Of a stretch of DNA of 64,000 nt, positions 1 through 12,661 are shown in pieces. Origin of the DNA: Diphasiastrum complanatum. Taxonomy: Eukaryota > Streptophyta > Lycopodiopsida > Lycopodiales > Lycopodiaceae. Location of the stretch: assembly GCA_029204225.1 (NCBI GenBank), contig CM055097.1, positions 3,182,620 through 3,246,619 on the forward strand, written 5' to 3'. The number at the start of each line of letters is the position of its first letter. Within the stretch, counting starts at the first letter, position 1. The translations under genes and the position numbers were made by a program. The notes beneath the pieces are model-generated. The model made no database searches. It was not told the DNA's origin and saw nothing but the letters and a program-made list of their open reading frames with translations.

Positions 1-130
1 TTCACATGCAATATATGCGCGTCGATTGGCTATTGAGTGAAATAATGGCCGTTGGAATTTTTCGAAATTATAATAATTGGATATAAAAAAGGTCAGATAT
101 TTATAGTTTAACCTTGTCAATTTTAACAAT

Positions 131-190
131 AAATTGTAGATGTGACCATACTTTTGTAGCTTTAATTGTAGATGTGACCATACTTTAGTT
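131..190. repeat. Short imperfect tandem duplication, about 32 bp unit
   Basis: The phrase 'attgtagatgtgaccatac' occurs twice about 32 bases apart in AT-rich DNA. The rest of bases 1-340 shows no gene or RNA that I recognise. Confidence 0.6.
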
Positions 191-341
191 GAAATTAATT
201 TTGGTTTATTCGATATCGACTAATCATTTTGATGATAGATGGATATTTAGTTTGATTTGATTGACAAGACTCAGAGTAATTATCATCGTAATCCGAATCT
301 CGTACATCCAACCCACCACGTTTGCAATCATTTCAAATTTT

Positions 342-353
342 TCCTATATATAC
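342..353 (+). promoter_or_regulatory. Candidate TATA box of the histone-like locus
   Basis: The stretch 'cctatatatac' is a good TATA match about 215 bases upstream of the histone-like ATG at 568. It would imply transcription starting near 375-385 and a 5' UTR of roughly 185 bases. This is inferred from position and base content only. Confidence 0.3.
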
Positions 354-567
354 TGATGGACGATGCTGAAATTTTTTTGCTTAATGTTCTTACAGTTCTC
401 TACATCCATGCATAGCGATTCAGCGCACTCGAAACAAACTTCCTTCCATTCGCTATTACTCATGCGCGCCCATCTGCTACCAGCTATCGGTTTGGTTCGG
501 CTCAAGTATCGATTCGACGCACTCGACCTGACTTCTTATCTTGGGTTCTCCTTCTTCGTGGACATTA

Positions 568-1228
568 ATGGCGTGGACCAAACAAACAACACAAGGCCAC
601 CCTAGTGGAATACCAATCTCAGGAGCGGGTCAGGAAAATCCACCACCACCACCTCGTCCACCACCACCACCTCCTCCTAGGCCAAGGAGCAGAAGAAGAG
701 ACCCACCCTGGCTAAAGGATATTCGGAAGTTACAAAAGACAAATAATCTTCTGATTCCAAAAGCTCACATACAGAGATCCATCAGACAGGTTACAAGAAG
801 TTTATTAACAGATGTGAGATGGACGGTAACAACAATTGAGGCGTTGCACACTGCATATGAGGATTTTCAGGTGAAATTTTTTTTCAGATACTATTGTTGC
901 AACTATCCATGCCAAGAGGGTGACCATCATGCCCAAGGATTTCAACATTGTGTTCAGGCTTTGGGACACATATGACAAATTTGTAGAATACGTTAGACCC
1001 GCTCACTCCTCTCCTCCAAAACAAGATTCAGAGAGGAGAAAACAAAAGCAATCTCAAGCATCCCGGCTTGTTATTCATATACAAAGCGGGAGTGTTTCAA
1101 AGAAGAGGAGGTCTCTTGACCCTCCAAATAAAGCGAGGGATTTTTCCAAGACATTTCCTGTAGATGAGATTCTTTCTTCGAGGCATTCTCCTCCCAATTT
1201 TCCTCCTAAGTCTCCTTCTCTCTCCTAA
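568..1228 (+). pseudogene. CENH3-like (centromeric) histone H3, one frameshift
   Basis: The frame from ATG 568 begins MAWTKQT, matching the MARTKQT start of histone H3. A proline-rich tail follows, then a histone fold. The alphaN region has DIRKLQK and alpha1 starts after NLLIP, which is typical of plant CENH3 (canonical H3 has ELLIR). Loop 1 has VRW; CENH3 also has Trp here, where H3 has Phe. Alpha2 is followed by IHAKRVTIMPKDF, which matches the H3 C-terminal core almost exactly. The frame breaks in a run of eight T (877-884). The second half reads in the +1-shifted frame from about 881, and one T fewer would join them through an FFSDT segment like the CENH3 FSD. There is no intron, so a retrocopy is possible. 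Loop 1 lacks the insertion of many plant CENH3s. It is a recent pseudogene, or an active gene with a homopolymer error in the assembly. Confidence 0.72.
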
Positions 1229-1541
1229 TAAATCTCCTCCTAAATCTCCTCCTCCTACCCCCATAAATATTGGTTCCCCTCCACCTGTTCTAGGAAATGA
1301 TTTAGATGATTTTGTTAATGTAAATGTAGAATCAATTTTGAATGACAATTCTTTTTCTGGTTTATTTGTATTACTTCCGTCACCCCCTGCCCTTGCCTTT
1401 GTAAATACTCCTCAATATGTACAGTATGACCAATTGTTAAACACGTATCTTAAAGCTTTAGGTCCTCGATACAGTTTTAGGATGCCGAAGACCAATGCTG
1501 GTCTCCCCCTTTCTAGTTTAGATACAGGTGAATTAGTTTAG
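1160..1541 (+). pseudogene. Possible C-terminal extension of the histone-like protein, in a third frame
   Basis: After the histone core the second frame continues for about 90 residues. They are rich in Lys, Arg, Ser and Pro, include KKRR (a nuclear-localisation-like cluster), and end at TAA 1226-1228. From about 1164 a different frame stays open to 1541, with more SPP and PPKSPP repeats and then an acidic, hydrophobic segment (DLDDF, SFSGLF). The Pro-Ser-Pro composition runs across the frame change, which suggests one original protein broken by a second indel. I do not recognise the tail. It could also be a chance open frame in a CCT-rich stretch. Confidence 0.35.
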
Positions 1542-2175
1542 GTGACAATGTAGGAGGTGGGGCCATTTAGTACTAGATGGAATTTTTCCAGACCCCATTG
1601 TTTATAGATGTAGCATTGTTTCCCCTTCAATTCATGGCTGCATTTCATTTCCCTGATTTCAAAAGTCTGCACGATGATATGCTCTAACACGTTGCTTTTG
1701 TAGATTGGATCTTTTGTAGATCAAAACACTAAATAGGTCAATATACTTGTTCAATTCTGATTTTTGAATTCACATACTGGATTTGGCCGATTTTTGGATC
1801 ATTGGTTCAGCCTAAGTGGTGGCTTATAGATTGCATATCAAATTTTAAGCATTTGCATGTAGATTTGGAATAGTCATTTTTTTGTGATTTTGTCAAAACC
1901 CTAATTTTGATTGGATCTCTAGATAGTGAGGTTGTTGGACCTCATTTGAGTGTGTTTCAATATTAGGAAGTAGCAAAAGTCATTAGATTGAGGATAGATC
2001 ATAGGTTGATCAAGATTCCATGATTCTATGTGTTGATTTGCTTGGATAAGTGCTAGAAGAGAATTTGTGAGATAGTTTCAAATCTTGGTGATTTCCTTGG
2101 AAAGCATTTGTTGTTGCTCAAAGGAGTGCTTTGTGCATTGAAGCAGGTTGAAAGAGAAGATCAGGTCATTGCTAC
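1542..2175. other. No gene seen; probable leader of the following Copia remnant
   Basis: T-rich, low-complexity DNA without a coding frame. The last 200 bases precede a Copia gag and may be its 5' leader, but I find no clear primer-binding site or LTR end. Confidence 0.35.
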
Positions 2176-3717
2176 ATGGCAACCTCAATTGGAGTCATGT
2201 TGGAAGCCAATGATAGGCTTACCTCAAGTAACTATTCATTGTGGAAAGTGAGGATGGAGTCATTTCTTGAGATGAATGATGTTTTGGATATCGTTGTAGG
2301 CTTGGAGGAGAGACCAGCAACACAACAAGATCAATTGAGGTATGACAAGAGGGCCAAGAAGGCTCTACACATGATAAAGATGAATTTTACCAATGAACTT
2401 CTCAAGGAAGTTAATAAGTGCACATCATCTTTGGAAGCTTGGAATTCATTGAAGAAGCTTTATGAATCCAAGTCTACTTCTAGAGTGTTGACTCTAAGAA
2501 GACAACTCTTTTCTTGTTTGCAAAAGAATGAAGAAAGTCCAAGTACTTTTGTTTTGAGAATGAAAGCATTGAATGATGAGTTAGCTTGCATAGATGAAAG
2601 CATTAAGGAAGGAGAGCTTATTCAAGTGACTCTTAATGGCTTTTGGATGCTCATGCTAACATTGTTCAGAGTATTGCTATTCAAAAGACTTTGCCAAGTT
2701 TGATGGATCTTCAAGAGATCTTGATCAATGAGGAATATAGGCTTCAAGCAAGAGGTGGATCTACATCGACACTTCAAGAGGATGCTATGTTCACAAAGGA
2801 CAAATTCAAGGGCAAAACCAAAAGCAAGTGGTCTAAAGGGCAAGATCAAGTGGATGCTTCTTCAAGTGGCAAAAAGAAGGATAGATCAAAGTTCAAGTGC
2901 TTCTATTGTGGCATCAAAGGACACTTTGCAAGTGAGTGCTACAAGAAGAAGAGAGATCAAGGAGACAAGCAAGGTAATCTTACTCTTGATGAGAATGGTT
3001 TGGATGTGCAAGATGCAAATGATGATGCTTTTGTGATGTCTTCATGTATGCTTGCTAATGATGGAGATCTAGATCCTTGGTGGATTTTCACACATGACCT
3101 TTCACAAAGAGTACTTCTCTTCTTTGTTGGCATATGGAGATGACAAGAGAGTGATCTACACGACCAATGATGGTGAGTGTGTAATCAAAGGGATTGGCAC
3201 AATTCATATTGCTCTCTCTACAAATAGGAGTGTTCATTTGAAGGATGTCTTGTTTATTCCATCTATTACCAAGAATTTGCTTAGTGTGAGTCAAATGCTA
3301 AGTAAGGGCCTCAAGGTGGAGTTTGATGGAGATGCTTGTTTGATCAAAAGGAACTTGATTGGAAAAGGTAAAAGGCAAGGGAAGTTGTTCAAACTTGATT
3401 CTTGTGTTATTGCTAACCAAGTTGGATGTGTTGCAAGAGAGCAAATTTCTATTCAAGAGGTTTGGCACAAAAGGATTGGACACCTCAACTTCAAGTCATT
3501 GGAGGTAATGGCAAGGAAGAAGGTTGTGATTGGTCTTCCAAATTCCTTAAGTAATTACAAGCATGTATGTGAGTCTTGTGCTTTGTCTAAGTCACATAGA
3601 CTACCTTATACTAGATCTATTTCTAGATCTACAAAGTCTTTTCAACTTGTACATTCGGATATTCATGGATTTACTACAATTAGCAATGGAATAGTCACTT
3701 TAGCCTTCTATCTTTAG
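2176..3717 (+). mobile_element. Ty1/Copia gag and pre-integrase remnant, truncated
   Basis: Three successive frames give one Copia polyprotein. Bases 2176-2640 encode a UBN2-type gag (SSNYSLWKVRMESF, LYESKSTSRVLTLR). Bases 2643-3143 continue the gag to a CCHC zinc knuckle (CFYCGIKGHFASEC). Bases 3094-3717 hold the end of the protease region and the GAG-pre-integrase zinc motif (WHKRIGHLNF, then CESCALSK), ending at HSDIHG where the integrase core should begin. The recognisable protease active site falls at the frame break near 3090. Integrase core, reverse transcriptase and RNase H are missing, so it cannot transpose. Two frameshifts and the loss of the 3' two thirds show old decay. Confidence 0.85.
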
Positions 3718-3772
3718 AATTACCTTTGTCGATCTGGCTTTAAGTAGATTTGGGTCAGATCTATATACAATA

Positions 3773-4404
3773 TGTTGGAAATGGTGAACTCATGCAACCA
3801 TTCCCTGGCACTCCATGAAGACGAAACGAAGGACGAAAGAAAAGTGTTCGTCCTTGTAACGAAAAGACACTTTGGACAGAGAGCACGAACCAAAGGAAAA
3901 CAATTCGATCTGACAGGTGGCAGCTCGACGAGCGTGGAGTCTTGGACTATCACGCTCAGCCGCCAAGGGCCACGTCAACAGGGATAATTTTTAAACTATT
4001 ACTTAGTGACCCCCAAATAGATGATAAAAAGAGAATAAACAAAAACTATTCATAGATATACATAAGTGAGATACAGAAGAGAACATAGGCGTATTCAAGC
4101 ACTATAAGCTATGCATGAAAGTCTGCCAATGAGCAAAACATAGCTGATTTGTGAGAGGACTGACAGGCCGCCAACGAGTGAGACACTGATCAACTCACTC
4201 ATAACAGTAATACAAATTACAATTGCTCTCTTCTCTCGATCTTTTATCATTTGTGTCGTTTGTTTGATAGAATAATTTTGTGTCTATGGTTGCTTAGGAT
4301 CCTGCATTAATTTCGTAAGCTAGCCTAAGTAGGTAGCAAAACTCAAGTGTAGACAAGATCAGGAGCTCTTCTTGGTGAGATGAAAATAATCATGAACATC
4401 TACA
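3773..4404 (+). repeat. Probable 5' LTR of a second Copia element
   Basis: The segment starts TGTTGGA and ends CTACA, directly before a classic Copia primer-binding site at 4405. A gag start codon follows at 4441. No partner LTR was found in the window, so the left edge rests on the TG start only. Confidence 0.45.
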
Positions 4405-4416
4405 TGGTATCAGAAC
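4405..4416 (+). other. Copia primer-binding site (initiator tRNA-Met type)
   Basis: 'tggtatcagaac' differs by one base from the usual plant Copia site TGGTATCAGAGC, which pairs with the 3' end of initiator tRNA-Met. It sits 25 bases before the gag ATG. Confidence 0.7.
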
Positions 4417-4440
4417 AATGATTTCCTAAGACAACACAAT

Positions 4441-5610
4441 ATGGCTACAACGATCCAAACGAGAATAGCAATCAATCTTGATGGAGCAAACTACCGAATA
4501 TGGAAGTTTAAAATCAAAATGCTTCTGAAGGGTGAGAGCATCAAATCAGTGACCGATCTCACAGAAGAACAGCCTTTAGAGGGAGACTCGAGAAGAGCTG
4601 AGTGGATCAGAAAAGATGAGCATGCAATGGCAATCATCGTTTCATTTATCAGTAGCCTCCTCAATAGGACGACCATCCACTAGACCAAAAACTGAACCTG
4701 CCAATGGCAACGATTGAAGATTGAAGATTGAATATTGTATGAGCAGCTATAAAGCATGGGAAAGACTAAAACAGAACTACAAAGTAAAGACTGTCACTTT
4801 GGTGATGCACCTCCATAATCAGTTGCAAGCCATGCGATGGGATGACAATCAGTTAGATCAGCATGTCGAGAAGATTAGAACAATCTTCGCTCAACTTGCT
4901 GTATCTGGACAGGAGCACCAAGTCTCAACAAGGCAACAACTGATGCACTTTTTGAAATCATTGTCGACATCCTTTCAGGAATGCTCATTCTGAGCTTACC
5001 AAACATGAGATTCGAGCGAGCTGTCAATCTTGTCGCTGATGAGAGACAAAGGAGAAGGAAGCAGTGATCAGGAGAAGGCCCTTTTCACAAAGGGAAGGAA
5101 GAAGAACAAAAACAAGCCCAGCTTCGACAAAATGAATCCAAAGTCTTTGAGTAGAGGCAACGACAACCAAAAACCTCCTCCTGTGATCACTGTGACAAGC
5201 CGGGACACACAGCCAACAAATACTGGTTTAACCCGACAATACCTTACATGCACTACAATAAGAAGGGTTACTCTACATACGATTGCAGATTCAACCTGAA
5301 AAGAAAAAACAAGGCTGAGAAAGCAAATGTTGCAAAGTCATCAAGGGATGCTGACAAAAGCGATGAAGCCTTCACAATATTCAATGAGGCTTCAACAAGC
5401 TACACAAAAAAGTATAACAAAGATCAATCCCAACAATTATCCAATACAATAAACATAAAGATCCAAATAAAACATGAGAGATGGAGCAAGAAAGAAGAGC
5501 AAGGACATCCGATTTCAATTCGATTGTTGAGATGGATTTTTCATCGAGGGATTGGTCCTGTCGGAAGATCCCCAGCGGGGGAAGGGCCGACACTACCCTT
5601 ACGCGAGTGA
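4441..5610 (+). mobile_element. Ty1/Copia gag remnant with two degenerate zinc knuckles
   Basis: The frame from ATG 4441 begins with a gag N-terminus (LDGANYRIWKFKIKMLL) and stops at about 4683. The gag resumes at 4721 (SYKAWERLKQNY, LHNQLQAMRW) and again at 5030. In another frame near 5185 a zinc knuckle CDHCDKPGHTANKY has lost its last Cys to Tyr. A second one follows near 5247 with only its final Cys left. The sequence after about 5500 no longer resembles gag and no pol is present. It has at least three frame breaks and is inactive. Confidence 0.75.
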
Positions 5611-8747
<3,137 letters not shown>

Positions 8748-8969
8748 TGGTGACATTTTTTTCTTACTAATTTTTAAGACTCCCATTGATTGTCTACATT
8801 ATTTATCCCTCTTATTTCGTTGCACCCATTATGTTAGATACTGGATCCCCTAGTCAGAGGTTAGGCCATAGTCGCGGGTCATCTTGCCTTTCCTCTATGA
8901 GCCCTAAGTGAGCTTTTTAGTTACCTTGACCAGTTGTCTTCCTCGCATTAGGATAGGGTCTTACAGCAC

Positions 8970-10254
8970 TTGAGGGCTCGACGCGAGGCTCGTAGCTCCT
9001 CCCGATTGGTTGAGTACACATCATCGACCGAGGAGATTCAGTCCACTCCTTGTGTAGACCAGTCACATGTTTCCCTATATAGAAGCTCTTGGAAAGGCAA
9101 GATAATGGATTTTAAAGTATCACCTGCCGGTCAATCTATCACGGAAGTTTTAGTTCATCATGCTTATCTTCACAATGAGCTCAACATTCATGATTTGAAT
9201 CCAAATGATAGAAGAAAATGCAATTGTAAGTTTTCAGATTTAATTTCTTTTAAGGTTAGCATTTTCTTTAAATTATATTTTTCTTGTGATATTTTTGTTG
9301 GTTTTGCAGATTTGTATCCATCAAATTCCATTGAATGGCAAATAGTTCAATCGATTGCAGGAATAATCGATGTCATACATTCAAGTATCGGTATTTTACG
9401 ATATAAAGGTCGTTCTCCAAAATCACTTTTAGAGTCGGGAGTTTTCTTTTATGATCACATCTATTTTTCTGATTAAAATGGTCTAGTAGGTAGATTAGAG
9501 CCATATCCTCTACCAAATTTTTTGAGTAAGGAATGGATTTCTCCTGATGCAGCAATTTCAAAAAGTTTTTGATCTAGGCTATATATTGATATTCAAAGTA
9601 TATTAAAATGTAGCACTGGATCAAAGAATAATAGATTAAGTTGGTATCTACCTTTTAATATTTTTGTTGATTTTTTTTCCAAATGCAATGTTCGAAGAAC
9701 GAAAACAATGTTTATTTGTAAGGACTTGACTACTAAAATAATCGCCGAGTTGTTGGATGATGGTTGGGATACAAAACAAAATCAACAAGTTGAGTGCAAA
9801 GTATGTTACTCATCCATGACATTTAGATATCACATCGAAAAACAAATGCTCACTTTGCTGCTGTATTATAGAAGATGGATTAAATCCAAAAATGTTTGGA
9901 AGCCACTTGATCAAGATTTTGTTATAAACCCTCAAGAACAACTTCAGATAACAATGAAAAGAAATGACAACATTTTTGCAATGGTTGAGGTTGAGGAAGA
10001 TTGGTGTCTCAATGACATTCAATCAGAACTAGACATGCTGCAATTCGATTTACCTCAGTACTATCAATTTCGATTGAATGGTGTAAAGGTACGTTATGCC
10101 ATGTAAAAATATTTCTTTTTTTCTATTTCTAAGTGAATCAGTTTTATAAAATATATTAACTAAAACAATTTCTCTTGTGCAGGTAAGAGTAAGGCAGAAA
10201 GGCCATATAAAATGCAAAGATATTGGAACATCCATCGAAATTGAAGATCCATAG
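8970..10254 (+). pseudogene. Unrecognised plant gene, three exons, two in-frame stops
   Basis: One frame runs from about 8970 to 10254. It includes a probable 84-base intron (9226-9309, GTAAG...TTTTGCAG) and a clear 94-base intron (10089-10182, GTACGT...TTGTGCAG). The frame stays in phase across both. The last exon ends with IGTSIEIEDP and TAG 10252-10254. Two nonsense codons interrupt exon 2: TAA at 9474-9476 and TGA at 9570-9572. Both could come from single C-to-T changes (CAA, CGA). Coding similarity of style continues on both sides of each stop. The C-terminal 70 residues (MVEVEEDW, LPQYYQFRLNGVKV, IKCKDIG) look like a small beta-rich, possibly ubiquitin-like fold; that is a guess. A C-x2-C pair (CKVC) lies nearer the middle. 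I do not recognise the family. The first ATG in this exon is near 9105, so the true start is uncertain. Confidence 0.5.
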
Positions 10255-10277
10255 ATTATGAACTATGGAATTTTGTA

Positions 10278-10544
10278 TTATATGTAATACAATTTTTTGT
10301 ATACATCATCTTTGAAAATATATGAACCACTTTTTCTATAAGGCTCTTTCATTTCTATGAACTTTGTTTTCATGGTGCAAAACACAATGTAATTGCAATT
10401 GGATAAAATGAGTTCTCGATAACAAGATTCATTGTCTCCTGTAGGAAATGCATTATCTCCATTGGGGAGATCTTCATTCACTTGAATTCTAGTAACCACT
10501 ACAATCAGATATCGAATCGACGCTTGCCCTTGTTGAAGTCTCAT
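10278..10544 (-). pseudogene. Decayed duplicate of the last exon of the Ulp1-like gene
   Basis: On the minus strand, SPMEIMHFLQETMNLVIENS can be read near 10480-10400. It matches FPMEIMHFRKETIKLVIKNS in the intact terminal exon at 10967-11107, including the run to the Pro-Val/Ile-Ala segment. A stop lies just upstream and the tail differs. This is a partial tandem duplication of the gene's 3' end, about 0.6 kb away. Confidence 0.55.
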
Positions 10545-11357
10545 ATATATCGGTTGTATTTTTTGTTTTCATTGCCTTGGTCTGTATTGTCCTTGTCTTG
10601 GCATATTTGGATATGTTCAGATGATGATCTGATCAAAGCTTTGCTGCAACAAATCTAAATGAACTAATGTCGCATGTTTGGATTGGTTGTGACAAAGGTT
10701 CGATCAGATCATCATTCAGAACTTATCCAAAAAAAACCATGGTAAAGACAAGGCAGACCAAGGCTATGAAAAACAAACATGTCGAAATACCGTAGAAATT
10801 GAAGATGAATGAATCATAACCTCATTTGATAAGAGAAAAAAAAAAAAACAAGTAAGAACAACCATAGAAAAACTATAAATATATTTCTATTAAAATTTTT
10901 TGTACATGTGTCTCATCCACATCAAGTGAGACGAATATTTAATCAGTATCGACTATCTATGATCTCTTAATCCATTTCTCCAGTTGGAAGTAGCTTGGGT
11001 GGAGAACACTCGGCCACTGCAACTGGATATGAATTTTTGATCACAAGCTTTATGGTCTCCTTCCTGAAGTGCATTATCTCCATTGGGAAGACCTTCGGGC
11101 ATTTAAACTGAAAAAAAAAAAACATAAACACAGTTAAATGTAATTAATCAAAGATCAATTAATAGAAATTTGAATATAAAAAAAACAAAAACACAGGTAA
11201 AAGTTATTAATCGAAGATTACCTCTTCCAGATTTGGAAGTCCATCTTGTAGAGCAAGCCAATTAAAAAAGTGTTTGGCATTGCATACAGTATACCAACCA
11301 CAACTAACAGAATCAACTTGCTGGGAGGGTTGCAGAATCCAAATTTTAACATTATGA

Positions 11358-11516
11358 GATATCGGATCAACGCGCAGGATGTTATAATTAAATCGACAAC
11401 GGACACAAGCGCGCGTCGAATCGATATCCAAAAAATATTGTTTTAATATTGGATCAACGTGCACGTTATGAAAAGAAATCAAACAATAACTACAAGGGCG
11501 CATCAAACCGATATTG
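11358..11516. repeat. Two tandem units of about 90 bp, each with inverted ends
   Basis: Unit one begins ATATCGGATCAACGCGC and ends GCGCGTCGAATCGATAT. Unit two begins ATATTGGATCAACGTGC and ends GGCGCATCAAACCGATATT. Each unit therefore has inverted ends of roughly 17-19 bases. On the minus strand the units encode two similar stretches with CxxC and VDPI. A related phrase, 'tatcgattcgacgc', occurs near 508 in the histone-like 5' region. Confidence 0.5.
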
Positions 11517-11620
11517 ATAAATTTTTACCTCTACATCAACAATTTTTAGTTTCGTATATGCTTTTGTATTTGGTATTGGAAAGGATTCCAATATTTTCTG
11601 GATATGGCTCTTGGCAATTT

Positions 11621-11624
11621 TGTG

Positions 11625-11697
<73 letters not shown>
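11621..11697. repeat. (GT)n microsatellite
   Basis: A TG dinucleotide array with one C interruption at 11631. It lies inside the Ulp1-like pseudogene. Confidence 0.95.
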
Positions 11698-11701
<4 letters not shown>

Positions 11702-11829
11702 GAGTTCATCTTTAAACAACTGGATTACGCAACCCTCATCATTGACGTATAAGGACAACACATATAAGATCCAATAATCACTGCAATCAGAAAACAATAA
11801 ATTTATGAGAATCAATGTGAAAACAAAAT

Positions 11830-12012
11830 TCATATGAAAAATTCACATAATAAAATCTGAAAAAAGACACTTACTTTGTTATGTATGACAACACGAGAAT
11901 TGGATTTTGGTGTAGAATCCTCTCTAGCATGCTCTAGACTTGATATCTTCACAAAATCATTGATAGATATGATTTTCTCCTTCATAACCTGAAACACAAG
12001 CTCTGATACCAT
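11830..12012 (-). other. Open frame starting at the LTR/primer-site junction
   Basis: The ATG is formed by the last A of the LTR and the first TG of the primer-binding site (12012-12010). It opens a 60-residue frame (MVSELVFQVM...). About 130 bases downstream a good splice donor (AACAAA|GTAAGTG) occurs, followed by the acceptor at 11780. It may be element leader, or an upstream exon of the Ulp1-like gene now fused to an LTR start codon. I do not recognise the peptide. Confidence 0.3.
12000..12011 (-). other. Copia primer-binding site
   Basis: The minus strand reads TGGTATCAGAGC immediately after the LTR end TTTCACA, the exact classic site for initiator tRNA-Met priming. Confidence 0.75.
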
Positions 12013-12661
12013 GTGAAAGATTTTAGATCCTTAAGATCCAATCTACTTGAATGATCTTTGGTTAGAAAGAGAAATACACTACCAATTTCACCAATGTAGA
12101 AAAATCAGCATCTACACACAATTTGAGATGCAAACACTAATAGAACTTGATCAAACTTGAATAAAAAGATTACGTACTGTTGCTGTCCGTACAAAACCAG
12201 CAATCTACTGTATTTCACACGTGTGGATCCCAAAATAGCAAATATAGATCATTCTACACATAGAATTGCAAGCAATCACCAAGATAGTGCACCAATGGAT
12301 AGTAGAACCCAAGAGAACCATGTATAAGCATGAAATGAGATAGAGAAGAGAGAAGATGACTCTCTCCATGAGTTACATCCTTTTATAGCAGGTCCAAACC
12401 CTGTTTGGCCACTTGGCTTTCCCATCAAAATGCTAACCCTACTAATTTTGGGTCTAGATTCAATGTACCCAACTTTTTCAAATTGAATCTACTCAAACTC
12501 GCATTCTATCTTTCCCACACTTTCAAAAAGTGTTTATTCAAATGAAATTTAGACTAATGAACTTTGAAAAGTCAACCTCTAAGTCTAAAACAAGTTCTGG
12601 CCTCAATATGCCAAATATGGAAATATTGCAAAATGTGATGAAACTAGTTGAATATTTCACA
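12012..12661 (-). repeat. Copia LTR, 650 bp, minus strand
   Basis: The minus strand starts TGTGAAA at 12661 and ends TTTCACA at 12012, so the 7-base ends are perfect inverted repeats, with the primer-binding site next. It contains a TATA-like 'ttataaaagga' near 12380. A diverged copy in plus orientation lies at 37446-38030. Only about 150 bases of possible internal sequence follow before Ulp1-like exons begin, so most of the element is gone. Confidence 0.75.

Larger units (their letters stand above)
10967..11780 (-). pseudogene. Ulp1-like (C48 family) cysteine protease fragment, multi-exon
   Basis: Read on the minus strand, an exon starting at 11780 after a splice acceptor (GATTGCAG) encodes YWILYVLSLYV, like the HW[IV]L strand of Ulp1/SENP proteases but with Tyr for the catalytic His. 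The next recognised exon (about 11506-11222) contains IDST and then QQVDSVSCGWYT, which matches the QQxNxxDCG catalytic Gln-Cys block. It ends at GTAATC. The last exon (11107-10967) follows TTTTTTTTCAG, is in phase, and ends GEMD with TAA. A (GT)n array at 11621-11697 separates the first two parts and breaks the frame. Members cleave SUMO or related modifiers; plant transposons also carry such domains. With the His lost and the frame broken, this copy should be inactive. Confidence 0.45.

Noticed and set aside
871-887. GTGAAA...TTTTCAG looks like a 17-base GT-AG intron exactly at the histone frame break
   Set aside because: It is far too short for a plant intron, and removing it does not restore the histone frame (a TGA follows at 921). 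A one-base T indel explains the break better.
9474-9572. Stops in the unknown gene removed by RNA editing
   Set aside because: U-to-C editing of stops is known in fern and hornwort organelles, but this is nuclear DNA, so nonsense mutation is the simpler reading.
11358-11516. Possible CRISPR-like repeat array
   Set aside because: There are only two units, the setting is a plant nuclear genome, and the spacing is coding.
11459-11833. Cys-Val and Thr-His repeat open frames
   Set aside because: They arise from the (GT)n array; only the flanking minus-strand exon parts look protein-like.
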